A DNA stretch of 64,000 nucleotides from Podospora comata (GCA_017354895.1 CP071493.1:2170001-2234000), one strand, 5' to 3'. Positions 21,981-36,530 are shown, counted from the stretch's first letter. The notes: generated by a model not told the origin, from the letters alone. Numbers and translations: made by a program.

Positions 21981-22926
21981 TGTGAATCGATTTGTTTCCA
22001 GAAGACGGTATAACAAAGCAGAACCAAGGCCCAAGGACCGGGAGAGTCTCTAATAAGATCCGGGGAACGGCAGAGAAGAGTTACCCAGAGAAGGATAGCT
22101 TCTCAATGACCAGGGAACCCCTTCCTCCCCTTATATAACCCCCCATCCACGAACCGCATCTTGCCCCCTTATCCAACGATAGCAACTGCACCTCCAATAG
22201 CCTAGGATTGGGGGTCCGGACACTCAATACCTAAGCGATTGGATCAACTCCGAACTGTCGTGATGAATTGTCCGGCCGAGAAGCGCTGCGTGGTGGGATT
22301 TCTCCCGGCTGTATGGATAAGTTCTCCGAACATTTGACTGCCAAGCAGGGGTATACTTCTTCGCCGGGACGAATGGGCGCGGTGCCTATCTCGCCAGGAG
22401 CCGCAATATTAATATAACCGCCGCGGGAAAGCACTATAAATCTGCTGTACGACTTATGAACGGAACCGTACCAGCAACCGGACTCCCGAGATGGTCTGCC
22501 TATATGACGGGATTTGGAATCATTCGGACATAACGGTGGCATCCGAATATCCCACATCCCGTCTAGCCAAGGCTCCCAAGGGGGTTTCAATGGTGTAATC
22601 ATACATGCCCCTTGTGAATGGCCAGTAGAGGCCTACTCGGTTAGAACTGCAGCTTACGATATGGCTTCTACCGGGCCTGGCTCACGGCTTCCAAGGCGGT
22701 TATGTTGTCGCGGAGATATGAGTTGGCATTTGGCGTGAGGAGATATTCTTGGCTTTAAGTTAAAGCTGCTGAAAGGAAAGTCCAACCGACATGAATCTGC
22801 ATGCGTCTATGATACCTATTGCATGCTAGGATTCTAGCTACCGCCAGAAAAGTTCTATTAGCACCTCGAGGTCATGTACCCGCCAGATATTCTTACCAAA
22901 GACTCACCCCAATACTTAGGCCGAGC
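21981..22926. other. Promoter region of the SOD gene and empty intergenic DNA
   Basis: Nearly 950 bases; a TATATAA-like box lies at about 22133-22139, some 155 bases upstream of the SOD start. No further gene supported. Confidence 0.45.
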
Positions 22927-23786
22927 TCAAAGCCTAAACATCTTACTCGCCTCCGAAAAGCTCATCCCCTTCGCAATCTCCACCGCCATCTTCTCATCCG
23001 CCTCCACCTGCTTCTTCATCAGCGGAATCGCCTGCTCCGCCAACTCCTTGGGCAGCACCACAGTCCCATTCACATCACCAATGAGGTAATCCCCCGGCCT
23101 GATCGTCATGTCCTGCTCATCAGTCTGCAGTTTGACTGGCACATTGACCGCCGCCACCTTGAGCAACTCAGCAGGAGGCGCTGTTCCGACATCCCTCGCA
23201 AAGATCTGTCACACTATTAGCAATCGCCCCTCTATCACAAAACAGTGAGCCCAATATAAATACCGGAAACCCCAGCCCCCTCTGCTCCTGCAAATCCCTA
23301 AACCGTCCATCAATCACACTCCCCACGGCACCACTCGCCTTCGCCCTCGTGCTCATCAATCCACCATAAACTGCATTTGGAGTCTTGGGAGGGCAAGAAA
23401 CAAAGATAACCGCTCCCGCAGGCACAGAGTCGATCTACTTGACATATTAGCAACCCTCCTCTCCTCCAATACAAGCCAAAGGAAAAAAACTAACATAATG
23501 ACTCGGATGCTTCGGCCTAGGATCGTCCAGCGGGACATATTGGACCGTATACGCCGGCCCAACAATCTTTGTATCCCCGTCCTGTCTCTGAGGGGACCAC
23601 ATCGTCAGCCCGGATAGGAACCCGCCATTGCGGTACTTGAGCTTGATCAGGGCGTCGGAGACGTCACAACTAGAGGTGTCAGAGGGACTATAATCCAGAG
23701 ATGGTATGCTATGGTATGAGTACATACGTAGTGAACTCTTGCAACGCCTTCACAATTGGATCCTCTGGTGCGGTTGGAGTAGCCAT
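22927..23786 (-). CDS. RraA-like / HMG-CHA aldolase family protein
   Basis: Four exons (23728-23786, 23495-23669, 23264-23434, 22927-23205) encode 227 residues. The RraA fold shows as CDVSDALIKL near the start, a GPAYTVQYV strand, then GGLMSTRAKASGAVGSVIDG followed by RFRD, which fits the G-x(n)-R-x-D metal/substrate site of the 4-hydroxy-4-methyl-2-oxoglutarate aldolase group, and finally VRPGDYLIGDVNG-like sequence (here IRPGDYLIGDVNGTVVLP). Fungal members are cytosolic homologues annotated as RraA-like or dimethylmenaquinone methyltransferase-like; the exact substrate is unknown. Aldolase or oxaloacetate decarboxylase activity is possible because the R and D are kept. All introns are 54-60 nt with usable GT-AG ends. 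Confidence 0.8.
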
Positions 23787-26390
23787 CTTGGAATACAGCG
23801 ACCTCTGTTGGTTGAACAGTGTTGGTGTTAACAACCTCGGCTGTAATTGGTTTGGCGGGGTTCTGACAACAAATCTCAAACTGGAAGAAGATGAGGTGCT
23901 CGGCTGACGATATAACAAAGCAGGTTTCACGGGCAAACAAGACACAACTCCACGCATGTCAAAAACTGAGGGGATTCACATGGGTTGATGTTGATGCTGG
24001 CTTTCAAAGCTCCCGGCTTTGAGGGATGATGCAATGGCATGTGCTAACAAGCCGAGACATTGGTGGGCCCCACCTGCCGATCCGGCCGCCCGGTCCCTGA
24101 AATCGGCCGCATCCGGGAAAGGCGGGGCTCGGTGCTGGGCTGTCGGCATCGGCTTCACAGTGCTTGATTTTAATGCTGGCCCTGTATCCGGCCATATGCG
24201 AAGTGAGCACAGTGTAAAGTCTGTCAATGTACAAGTGAGATCTAGGTCGACGTGAAACATTAGAATACGCTTTCACAAGCCTCTCACTAATTATCATACC
24301 ACAGAGGGATTGAAGTGAACTGTCACCACACGCCCAAGATCCACAGGCCACGCAACCCCCTGCTGGGACATTTGATGAGAGCAAGTTCTGACTCGGCAAA
24401 ACTTGTCAAAGAACACAGTCGATCCTGCCGTCGATACCACGAAGCGGAAAGGGGTTGAAACTAGGTCCTAGACCTACGGATAGCCCCCATTGCAACGGTT
24501 TGGTGTAATCTGTAGATACCCATAAACCCAACGGCCTTGCCGACGTGGCGGGTGTGTGTATATAGTGCCATTGGCTGGTAGCCGACCGCGCCGTAACTGG
24601 TCTGACCAAGTTCCGTTCACTGCAACCTGGTGTTCGGTTGGGGTCAATGTCACCATCTGATGATGGATGAAGCTCACATCCGTCCCACGACTCTGGGTTG
24701 GGATCACTGCCGGGCGGCTGTGAAGGATGGGCCACAAGGAAAATCTCATCGCCTGCCCGGGCTGACCACTTTCAACAGATGATGGTGTGTGATCTGAGCC
24801 CTGCCTGCCTTCCAGACTGTCAGGGACACCAGAATATGGTGAGATGCCGATCAGTGATCAGGCTTTGTGAGACCTGGCAGAAAGACGGCTTCTTCAACGA
24901 CGAAAAGATCCAGATGGAAGTTTCGATACGTGATACATGTTGTGGAGATCGTGGCGCTGTCAACGGCAAAGTCGCCCTCAGGTTCTCTCCCACGTTGTGA
25001 GAGGATGGATGCCATTCAGCGGCCCAGCCACACGGCAGAGGTCCTTCCAACCCCCGCTTGCGACGATGCTCTCGCAGATGTGGTGAGGTAGCATTGGAGG
25101 CCTTTTGCCGGTTGTCAGTTTCCACAAAACCGTTCTCATGACAACAAAAACATCTCCATTTTCTCCAAGTCTCCATCGGTGTTGTTGATTGTTGTCGATG
25201 TCTGTGGCTGGGAAACAGATTTAGCGTTGTCGGGATTTCCCTAGCAGTGATGCTAGCGCCAGACTTGGCGCATCATCGGCGGCTGGTTCTCCAACTCTGA
25301 GATCTGGATAATAAGTGAAGAAAAAAAAAAATGAGGCTTTTGATTTTGAGTTCGCAGAAACGGCAGGCATTGTTGGTGAAACTGAGGTGCCTTGAAATCG
25401 TACAGAAGCTGAAACGGAACTGGGCTGAAGCGAGATCGACATTGCCTTTGACAAACCTGCATGCACAGTCATTGTACCTTATGTAGTGACGGCCGGAGCC
25501 AGAGTTGGATGAGGGTTACCTGACCCCATCGCGAGCGGTAGCTGCGGGCGAGCAAACACGAGGTGTACCTTGCCCCCGCCTGAGGAAATCCGGGTCGGTC
25601 AATCAAATCATACATAGAGTCGAAGATATCGTATCTTCCCTCCTTAACTCGACCCAACATTGGAATCTGATGTGAGACGTTTATGGCGAGTAACGCAGAG
25701 AGATAAGCGCCGTGAGCACACTTCCAAGATGCAATTCAACGGCCCGGTTACCATCACCAACGGACAGTCCAGAACAGAGGTTCCAGTTGCTGTGTGAGAC
25801 AGCAACGTGGGGAAATCTGGGCCCTCGGTCGAGGCGTGAACGGCGCGGAACAGGGGCCACGGTGCGTTAAGCGGCCAGCCCCTGTGCATTTTCAGCCCAG
25901 CCTTACCGCAATGAGCATCCAGCCTTGGCTTGCAGGTGCCTTGTCGTCGCAGATGAAAGCACCCAACCTTTTGCCGCCGGTTTGGATTGCGCTTTTCGGT
26001 TTCTGTCGATTCCTCATCGCCATTCTTCATTCTGTTGACCTGTTTTGGTTCACTGGTTCACCAGGACGGCCAGTTCATCAATAACGCCAACGTCCGCCTC
26101 ACCCAAGACTTCCTCCGCTTTGGTCTGGGGTAACGCCGATTCCCCGCATCGAGAGCCAAGCCATTGTTGACGAATCCGCCTTGTGGGAGCTGAGCTGAGA
26201 GCGAACCATCCGCTAGGCACGAGCTTTTTGGATCGGAGAGACGCAACTTCGGGAACGAGTACAATGCGGAGCACCCTTTGCATCTCGTAGCAAGGCATAA
26301 TCGACGACGTTTCTTTTTGGATATTCTGCTGTACCGTGTATCACTGTTGGGCTCACTCGGTTCGCTTGGAGACTGAAAAAATAGTGGAGG
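23787..26390. other. 2.6 kb without a recognisable gene
   Basis: Several open frames of 70-130 residues occur on both strands, but none resembles a known protein, forms a spliced chain or shows a good start context. A poly-A run is at about 25319-25331. The right end must contain the promoter of the single-pass protein gene. Confidence 0.5.
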
Positions 26391-27894
26391 ATGCCTCCGC
26401 AGCTTCGAATACCGATCTTTGTAACGCTGCCAGTCGGTCAAGATGAATCTCGCAGATTGCTTTCTCGGAAAACCAGGGAGCAGCCTTCCAAAGAAGCACA
26501 GGTAGGCTTTCCCCTCCCAAACAGCCTTGATTCTTTAGTCTCATTCTTACCGTCTCCGCCATCTTCAGATCGTAGGCGCTGTTCTCGGTGGCATCTTTGC
26601 CCTCATCATCATATACTTCTGCACCCGGTCCCTCTGGAGAAAATGCCTTGGACCTCGAGGCGGGAAGTACAAACCAACAGAGCGAGAGGACGACTCTCCG
26701 ACAACTCGACAGATCAATAGAGAGGCCCAGGACAACCTGGAGGACGCATTGGCTGGCGCACAAGCACAGAATGGCGCCACCAACAACAACTTGGCGGCGG
26801 TCGATCGGTCCACATCAGTTCGCAGCGTTATGACATTGCCAGTGTACCGACCCAAAGCGACAGAAAACGAGCAGGTTCTGGGCAGGGAGGGCGAGCGCGA
26901 TGGTATTGATGTTGTCGTCGAGATGCCGACGGCCGAGCAAGAGGAGGAGTTGCGCGAACAGGAAATGGAAGCTCTCTATCAGATTCGGGCGGCAAGACGT
27001 CGACAACTAGCCGATCGCGAGGAGAGGCGGCGGTTACGACGGGAAGCGCGCGAGGCGAACGATGTGGTAGCTATGCGGGAGTTGAGGGAACGGGGTCGAA
27101 GCGTCGCGGCGATAAACACGGTGGAAATCGAGGAGCTGAGGAACGAGCACGAGCGGTTGAAGGAAACGAGAGCGCGAGCGGTGAGCACTGTCGCGTATGG
27201 CGACTTGGGAGTTGCAAGGGCAGATGGGACTAGGATCCGGGCGAATAGTACCGACAGCGAACGGATTGGTCTTCTCAGCGATGCCGCGAGTATCGGGGCG
27301 TCCACCCAACCAGAGAGCCTCCTGTTGAGGCGTGACAGGAGTCACAGTGCTGCGACTCTCAGTATCGACACGGCGAACCGCCCAAACACACCGAGCTTGA
27401 CGACAGGAGGAAGCTCCTACAGCTTAAATAGCGCAGGATTAACCAGCGCCGGGTTACCAAGTGCTGGTTTGCCAAGCGCAGGATTATCAACCCGGTCGAG
27501 AGCAAACTCTGGAGCAAACACACCACAGGTACCGAGCGCAATGGCCACCCCAAGAGCTGGGTCGAGTCCCGAGATGATCGATACCGCAGACCTGGCCGAC
27601 TTTGGAATGCCACCGCCCGACTATGACGAAGTGAGCTTGGACGACATCACGCCTGGGCACTCACGTCGTAATTCTGGGGTATCAGCCTTATCGGGCAGGA
27701 ACAGCCCCTTCAACGAGCCACCCCCAGACTATCCAGGCCCCGGACCAGCCAGGGCACGCAGCAACCGACTGTCGGCAGCCATTCAGGACCTCGCCGCACA
27801 GGCTCAGGAAGACCAAGAGCCTACAGGTCGGCCAGGGTTGAGACTGAGCCAGGTGCCACAGATCGTTATTGAACCGTCGAGCGCGAGACCATGA
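26391..27894 (+). CDS. Single-pass membrane protein with coiled coil and two PPxY motifs
   Basis: Two exons (26391-26501, 26569-27894) encode 478 residues. The intron falls just before a membrane helix at residues 38-57 (IVGAVLGGIFALIIIYFCTR). The rest is probably cytosolic: a long charged E/R coiled coil at about 157-239, a serine-rich region, a short tandem repeat of TSAGL/PSAGL units at about 325-343, and two PPDY motifs at 386-389 and 422-425. PPxY motifs bind WW domains of Rsp5/Nedd4-type ubiquitin ligases, so a role as adaptor or substrate in membrane-protein sorting is inferred. The short extracellular N-terminus has no signal peptide; a different upstream start exon cannot be ruled out, although phase 0 splicing only fits this ATG frame. 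Confidence 0.7.
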
Positions 27895-28606
27895 GAACAA
27901 TAAGCATTGGATGTGACTGGGTATTTTGGATACCCAGAGATTGGATGTACACGTACCTTTTTGGACCCTTTGGCTTTGGAATTTGGGCATGACGAACGAA
28001 TATCAGATGATTTGGCATGGAGTTCTGTTGGTTCTGGCTTTTATATAGGAGAGTTCCTTGGATTAATTCTGACAAGGGCAAGTTGCGAGGGTGACTGAGA
28101 TGGAGGTGGACTGTATATAAGTACTTGGTTATAAAAGAAGACGTGTTGAAGCAGAGGATAGTGGCAATCGACAGGCGTTCGTGGTCTCAGTCATTTGGCA
28201 CTGTTTGCATTATTTCCCGTGGAATAATGTTCGTCTACAAGCCAGATAGATACCCTGCGGTGTGTTCTACTCAACCACAGCCTACCCACCTGGATGAGGG
28301 ACTGTAAGCACACAACATCTGGATATAAGAGTCCTGGATTTTACAACCGAGCAACTTGAACTGGGCTACACACACCAACATAGAGTCAACAATGTTCACT
28401 TTGCTCCCCTCCTTGGATGTAAGAAACAGGCTGTGGCGTGAGTGGTCAATCCAGTTCCCGGCCCCACTAAAAAAATTCGCGGAGCTGGAGTCTCGCCGGG
28501 AACCACCGTACCGTATCCTGCGGGAATCTTAGCCCCACGAACGTCCCCTTCCCTCTTGTTTGTGGTTGTTGGTGTCATTCCTTTTCTCTTTCTTCGGCCA
28601 GCCAAG
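27895..28606. other. Intergenic, promoter of mitochondrial EF-G
   Basis: About 700 bases with no supported frame; holds the 3' UTR of the upstream gene and the EF-G promoter. Confidence 0.5.
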
Positions 28607-31214
28607 ATGAGGGTAATACGGGCGGTAAACAGCTGTCGCGCTGCTCTTGCGACAAGAAACGCAGCGCTGGTGGGCCGCCGGGCCTTGCCATACGCTGCTG
28701 CCATCAACAGCGCCAGACTGGGAGGTCTCAGAGAGTTCAGCAGGACGTCCAACTACAGGGCTGCCGAGGGTGCTGCTGCCGCGTATGGCTTAACCCCTTA
28801 ACCTAACATGACATCCTCAAGCAATGGCTGACACTGGAGAACGGGAACTACAGTCTCAAGCAGGCCAAGGAGCTGGCCCAGGCCAACATGACCCCCGAAG
28901 CTGCCGCCGCGAAGGTCTCCCCCGCCGAGGCTGCCAGGTTGGCACATGTCCGGAACATCGGTATCGCAGTATGTTATGGCCTTGGTTCAAGATGACAAGT
29001 TGGTCGAAGAACCAACTGGACTTTATTGGGGAACAGGAAATGCTGAGACAAGCATGGCAAACCACTAGGCACACATCGATTCCGGCAAGACCACTGTATC
29101 CGAGCGCATTCTCTTCTACACCGGCAGAACGAAGCACATTCACGAAGTTCGCGGGCGTGATGGTGTCGGTGCCAAGATGGACTCCATGGAACTGGAGAGG
29201 GAGAGAGGTATCACCATTCAGTCTGCCGCCACCTTTGCCGACTGGAAGTACAAGACCAAAGACGGCAAGGAGGATACCTACCACCTGAACTTGATCGACA
29301 CGCCCGGACATATTGATTTTACCATCGAGGTCGAGAGAGCCATGAGAGTGTTGGACGGCGCCGTCATGGTGCTGTGCGCTGTCAGTGGTGTCCAATCCCA
29401 GACCATCACGGTCGATCGCCAGATGAAGCGTTACAACGTCCCCCGTATCTCCTTCGTCAACAAGATGGATCGTATGGGTGCCAACCCCTTCAGGGCTGTC
29501 GAGATGATCAACTCCAAGCTCAAGATCCCGGCTGCCGCTATTCAGATCCCGATCGGTGCTGAGAAGGAGTTTGAGGGTGTCGTTGATCTCATTGAGATGA
29601 GGGCAATCAGAAACGATGGCCAACGTGGTGTCAACGTCAAGGTCTCGAACCAAATCCCCGAGGAGTTGAAGGAGTTGGCCGAGCAAAAGAGACAAGAGCT
29701 GATTGAGAAATTGGCCGATGTCGACGATGAGATCGCCGAAATGTTCTTGGACGAGATCACCCCCACCCCTGAGCAGATCAAGGCTGCTATCCGCAGAGCG
29801 ACTATTGGCCTCAAGTTCACCCCTGTGTTGATGGGCTCTGCCCTCGCCGACAAGTCCATCCAGCCCATGCTTGACGCTGTCTGCGACTACCTCCCCAACC
29901 CCAACGACGTTCCCAACATGGCTCTCGACCGGTCCAAGGGCGAAGCTCCTGTCAGCTTGCTTCCCTACAACTCTCTTCCCTTTGTCGGCCTCGCCTTCAA
30001 GCTGGAAGAGAACCCTTACGGTCAGCTCACCTACATGCGTGTCTACCAGGGCTCCCTGAAGAAGGGCCAGTACCTCTTCAACACCCGCAATGACAAAAAG
30101 GTCCGCATTCCCCGCATCGTCCGCATGCACTCCAATGAAATGGAGGACGTGGCCGAGATTGGCGCCGGTGAAATTTGTGCCGTCTTCGGCGTTGAGTGCG
30201 CCTCCGGTGACACCTTCACCGACGGTCGCCTTCCTTACGGCATGAGCTCCATGTACGTCCCCGACGCCGTCATGTCTCTCAGCATCAAGCCCAAGCGCAG
30301 CAGCGACGCCGACGCCTTCTCCAAGGCCATGAACCGCTTCATGCGTGAGGATCCCACCTTCCGCCTCCACGTCGATGAGGAGTCAGAAGAGACCATCATC
30401 AGCGGTATGGGCGAACTTCATCTAGACATTTACGTCGAGCGTCTCCGCCGTGAGTACAAGGTCGACTGCGAGACTGGCAAACCCCGCGTCGCCTACCGCG
30501 AGACCATTAGCCGCAAGGCCGAGTTCGACTTCTTGCTCAAGCGCCAGTCCGGCGGTCCCGGTGATTACGCCCGTGTTGTTGGCTGGGTCGAGCCCAACGC
30601 TGAAGACGCCGAGAAGAACTATTTCGAGACCCGCGTCGTCGGTGGTACCATTCCCGAAAAGTACCTCGCCGCTTGCGGGAAGGGTTTCGAAGAAGCCTGC
30701 CTCAGGGGTCCCCTTTTGGGCCACAGGGTCATTGGTGCCAGCATGATCATCACTGACGGTGCTACTCACGTTACTGATTCCAGTGACTACGCCTTCAACC
30801 TCGCCACTCAGATGGCGTTCCGCAAGGCTTTCCCAGATGCGGGCGGTGCAGTGCTCGAGCCGTTGATGAAGACGACAATCACCGCGCCGGTGGAGTTCCA
30901 GGGTAACATCCTCATGTTGATGAACAAGAGGGGTACCATTGTTGATACTGAGGTGGGCGCGGATGAGTTCACGCTTGTGGCGGACTGCAGTTTGAACGCC
31001 ATGTTTGGGTTCAGCACTCACTTGAGAGCGGCTACGCAGGGTAAGGGAGAGTTTAGCATGGAGTTCAGCCATTATGCGCCTGCGCCGCCGCATTTGCAGT
31101 AAGTTTTTCTCTGGTTGATGATGCTGAGGAAAGATGACTGACATTTCTTCGAATTATAGGAAGGAGTTGGTTGCTGCCTATGAGAAGGAGCTCGACGCCA
31201 AGAGAACCAAGTAA
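28607..31214 (+). CDS. MEF1: Mitochondrial elongation factor G (EF-G1)
   Basis: Four exons (28607-28782, 28854-28968, 29069-31098, 31160-31214) encode 791 residues, the usual size for fungal mtEF-G1. The N-terminus is an arginine-rich mitochondrial presequence ([18 protein letters not shown]). The GTPase domain has AHIDSGKTT at 98-106, RGITI in switch II's upstream element, DTPGH and NKMDR. Domains II-V follow with the conserved [18 protein letters not shown] block. The protein drives translocation on mitochondrial ribosomes. In intron 1, an earlier AG would break the frame; the acceptor at 28853 is the one that joins to LKQAKELAQ in frame. A 504-residue antisense frame exists within exon 3 and is a codon-bias shadow. 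Confidence 0.92.
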
Positions 31215-31976
31215 ATCAGCAATCGCAAGATTTGTTGATAGGATTTGGGGATTTCCCCGCCCCGCGCCCCCCTGGCCAGGGCTTGGTGAGAATGATACCC
31301 GCCCTGCTCAAAATTTAGAGCCATGGATGGCTTCACCATACACCAGTCATCACCACGTCACAAGGGAATCATCACCCCTACGAGCCATGAATAACTTGGT
31401 GTAGGGCAATCTCAGGGGTAGATACACCACGAAGAGGTACCATAGACAGAGATGGATAGGCATAAAATGGGACAGGAAAACAAGGCGGGACGATGATATC
31501 GGTCCACAATAAAGGGATCATGTGCTTTTTTTGATGTTGGATGTATGTATATATGGATGGGTAGACAAAGATTGTATGATAGGTGCTGTCTGATACACAC
31601 GGGGCGCAAGGCGCAGAGGTTGCGTCATATGGGGTTTGATGGCTAATGAACGACATCCTCTCTCTCTCTGTCTCTGATATCGGATGGCTCTCTTTGAGAC
31701 CCAGCATACCCCTGGGCCTATGGGTTATGACACCCGGGGAATTCATGGGTTATCCTTGTGACAATATGGCAACAACACTCGAGTTTTCATAATAGCTTCA
31801 TTACCGCCCTCAACACAGCTCCTGCTTTTATTTTATCTATTCCAGAGACCATCCCATCTCCCCTGATTTTTGATAACGTTTCCTGTGTAACATGTCTACA
31901 TGAAAAATGGGGTATATATGTGAAACATGTCCACTCATTATTCCTCTCGACGTCTCCCTCCCAAACCCATTATCAC
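31215..31976. other. Shared 3' region of convergent EF-G and LYS12 genes
   Basis: About 760 bases between facing stop codons; includes a CT-rich microsatellite at 31657-31675. No gene seen. Confidence 0.55.
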
Positions 31977-33127
<1,151 letters not shown>

Positions 33128-34650
33128 GTTTGCGCGTCAATTGACCTTTTTTTTATTTTTTCGGTTTGGGAGGTTTGTTTAACGGGCAAGCCACGGGCGA
33201 AATTATTGGCCGCGGGCTGAAAAGGCTCGGATTGCGTTCTTTCGGCAGCCGGGATCGGAGCTAGAAACCGTGGATCTTGATGTTGCCCCGCGGTTGGTTC
33301 CCGAGAAGCTCAAATCATTTGCTTGGCCATTTCCCGTTCGGGTGTAAATGAATGCGATCCAGAATGTGGGGTTGGAGCTTCAACTTGGTTTGCGTTGGGC
33401 CTGGCCGTTTTCCAGATGGCCTGTTGAAACGTTTCTCCATGCTTGCCTGCTTGCTGGCAGGGTGCTCCTTGAAGTTCAATATCATATCTGTACCCTCTTA
33501 TCGACAACCCGGAGCTGTAGGGCTGGAAAGGAAGGTGGCCTCAAGCGGAATATGGGGATTATCCTACCGCTATGCCGTATATGTCTTCCACATCGGACGG
33601 AGCACAAGCATCTGCGCTTTATATGATGATGCCGCCGGACGCAATGCATGACGGACATCTGAAACACAAGTCAGAGGAAGGCGGGATGGCCTTCTCGAAA
33701 GGGTATCCTGGCGCCAAAGACGGCTGGTCCGGGGAAAGCTGCGTTCTGATGCCCACGGTGGCAGCAAGACCGGCTCTGACAGGTTGTGTGTGCTAAACAG
33801 AGAGGCAAGCGGCGCTTTTCCAACGGAAAAAGCTGACGGCGTGTGGCAATGTATGTAGGAGGATATTTATTAGAGCATCGCGAGTGGTGGACGGTGGTGG
33901 ACGACCTGGAGCACAGCCCCTGAAACCCACCTCTCTGCTGGAGCTGTTCCAGCTTTGGGCCAACCGTTGTGCACCCACCTCAACGGCGCTTTGGCCAAGA
34001 TCACACCAAAATAAAGACAACAAGAGGCTTTGGCTGTCGGGGTCTCAGGATTATCAACAGAAAATCCCTCGGGGCTTTCGGTGCGCCAAACAGATTGATT
34101 TGTCTGGACGAAAAGTGCTGCGAGGCATTAGGGGCAGTGTGTGTCCCACCGAACCGCTTGGCAAAGCTCCCCTGAACCAACCCTTCCCCAAATTGTTCTC
34201 TTAATTTTATGAAGACACCTTCACATTTTTGGTGCCACCACGGTCCGTTAATACTTTATCTGCATCTTTTTCGCATCCTGTTCGCGACACGCAACCTCCG
34301 ACCACCCGTACATTGCTCCCACACCATTGCCCGTTGCGACGCCGCCATATCCCACCTAATCTGTTGTTGTATTTCCCGGCTTCCTCACATCAGCTGTTTA
34401 ATCGAGCGACACGGGCTCTCTTGACCATCCCTCGGGTCACTTGGCGCGGGGGAGCTCAAAGCGCGTCTCTTTCGCAAAGCCCGGCGCGCCGGGTGCTGCC
34501 CTCCAAAGTCCACTTCAACACCACCTCCCCGCGTGACGAAACCTCACACGACTCAGTCAAGATCTCTTTGCGCTTTGGTCGTCGCCTTCGGGGCCCTCCA
34601 CATATTTGAATTCAAAACCCAAACGGGCAGGTACTGCCACATCCGCCATC
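33128..34650. other. Divergent promoter region, 1.5 kb
   Basis: Lies between the starts of LYS12 and the low-complexity protein gene, which run apart. Frames of 60-130 residues on both strands have no family resemblance. No gene supported. Confidence 0.5.
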
Positions 34651-36530
34651 ATGAGTGCCGTCAAGAACCTTCGCGCCATGTTTGAGCAAAAGGGGGAAAA
34701 CAGTCCTCCAGACCGGGGTCGTTCGCCTGGTGCGCCTTTTGGTAAGGATCATCTTGTGCTGTTCCTTTGTGCGCAACACCTGCCGGCGCATTCGGGTGCC
34801 TATGCGCATTCCGTGTGGCAGCTGGCTACGAGGTAAACATGGCTAATTCTGTCGTCATTGTTACAGTTTCCGGCGCCGAGTCCCCACGTCCGCTGGCCAA
34901 AGTCCGAACGAGCTTCATCGCAATCGAAAAAGACGGTAGGATGGGCTTGACACGAGAAGGCAGCCAGGATTCAGTGCCCGGGATTCGAAAGCTCAGCGGT
35001 GGATCTAGCGAAATGACGACGCCGACTGCTGGAAAGGAGATGTCGAATCCGTTCGAGAAATTTGAGAGGCTCACGAGCACGCCAAAAACTTTCCTTGGAG
35101 ACCAACCAATTGTGGAATCACCACAGGCGAAGGCAGAAGAGAAGACGGCGACATCGCCGGTCAAGGAAGTGAATGTCGCACAAACACCGACCGCACCTAT
35201 TGTGAAGAAGGAGGAAGTGAGGACCCCAGAGCCAGCCCTGGATGGCACTGCGGAGAAGACAGTCACACCAGCACCAAAGCCGGAGACCAAAGAGCCAGTA
35301 AACGAGACAAGCGGTGCGAATGAGGAGAAGGAGACAACTGTCACCAAGGAAGCCACGAAACCCACCACCACCACCACCATCACACCACAGTCGACAGTGA
35401 AGCCGATGACAACTTGTTCGACAGGAAAGCTCGATGTAAAATCTGCGAAATCGCCAGTCACCACCAAGCCCCCGAGGAGCCCAGCTCTGAGACCTCAGCC
35501 GAATTTGGCTGCGCCTAAACAGACGCCCGAAAGGAAAGTGTCCCACACCGAAAAGACAATGACACCAAAAGCAGCCACTCCCGCCGCAAAGGCCTCTGCT
35601 CCTTCCTCAGTGAAGAAGCCACCTCCGCTTCATGCATCCCCCGCAGCCACAGGGTTTGTCAAGCCAAAGGTCAAGTCACCAACAAGACCAGTCAAGCTTC
35701 CTCCAGGCCTCACAACGCATACGGCTGCCTCCGGTTCCAAGGTCCACGGCGACAGCGCACAACACGCCAGTTCCGTCGCACGCTCCGCCAGCAGAACAAG
35801 CATGTCGGGCACCACTAGCAAAGCCGCCCCGGGTAAAACGCTCAAACGACAGAGTTCGACGGTTGGCCGCTCCCGGCCGAGCATAGGACCCCCTCCGCCT
35901 CAGCCAGCCAAGGACCATGTTCCTAAGAAGGAGAAGCCGGTTGACGAGAGTTTCCTCGCGCGTATGATGCGGCCTACCCAAGCCTCTGCCAACAAGGTCA
36001 CACAAAAGGTGCCCATTTCTCCACCCAGACATGGGCCAGCCTCCCGGAGAACATCCCCAGCGTCTAAGCCCCGCGTTAAGAAGGCTGTCTCACGACCACA
36101 TAGTGCCACGTCAGGACATAGCGCACCTTCAGCATCGCAGACCAGCCTGGCTCCAGCCGCCGAGATTGTTCCCGCTTCAAAGTCTGCCGAGGACGACGCT
36201 AAGCACACCGCTCTCGATGCCGTGGCTGAGAAGACGGCGGTTCAGGAGGTAGCAGTCCTTGCGGAGCAGGCTGAGACAGCCGAGGAGGCCGTGGAAGCCG
36301 CCAAGGAGGTTGAGGGTGAGATCACTCTGCCAGAGACTTCCCCTGGGGTCAAGGCTGTGACAAACAGCATGGAGCGCATGAGCGTCGGGTCTGCCGACTC
36401 CAAAGCCGAAGTGAGCGGACATAGCAACGACAATACCTCTGCCCCCTCTCCTTCTGCCACAGAAGAAACCGAGGCTTCCGTCATCGACAACAAGGAGAGC
36501 CATTCCGAAATCTCCGCTTTCGCCGCCTAA
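34651..36530 (+). CDS. Low-complexity T/P/A/K-rich protein of unknown function
   Basis: Two exons (34651-34741, 34867-36530) encode 584 residues. The N-terminus is the most ordered part: MSAVKNLRAMFEQKGENSPP with an RGRSPG motif, then SPRPLAKVRTSFIAIEKDGR and NPFEKFERLTSTPKTF. The remainder is a disordered chain of T, P, A, K and S with many SP/TP sites (candidate proline-directed phosphorylation), and an acidic alanine-rich helix near residues 490-530. No enzyme motif, signal peptide or membrane segment is visible. The short conserved-looking N-terminal motifs suggest a peptide scaffold or cytoskeletal regulator, but this is inference. Splicing is supported by phase agreement and GTAAGG...TACAG. 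Confidence 0.65.

Noticed and set aside
28856-30370. 504-residue antisense open frame in the EF-G gene
   Set aside because: It mirrors a highly biased coding exon; its composition (D, G, V, H, L runs) is that of a reverse-strand shadow and it has no family match.
34826-35467. 213-residue hydrophobic minus frame
   Set aside because: Complement of T/P/A/K-rich coding sequence, which reads as V/G/F/S-rich by necessity.
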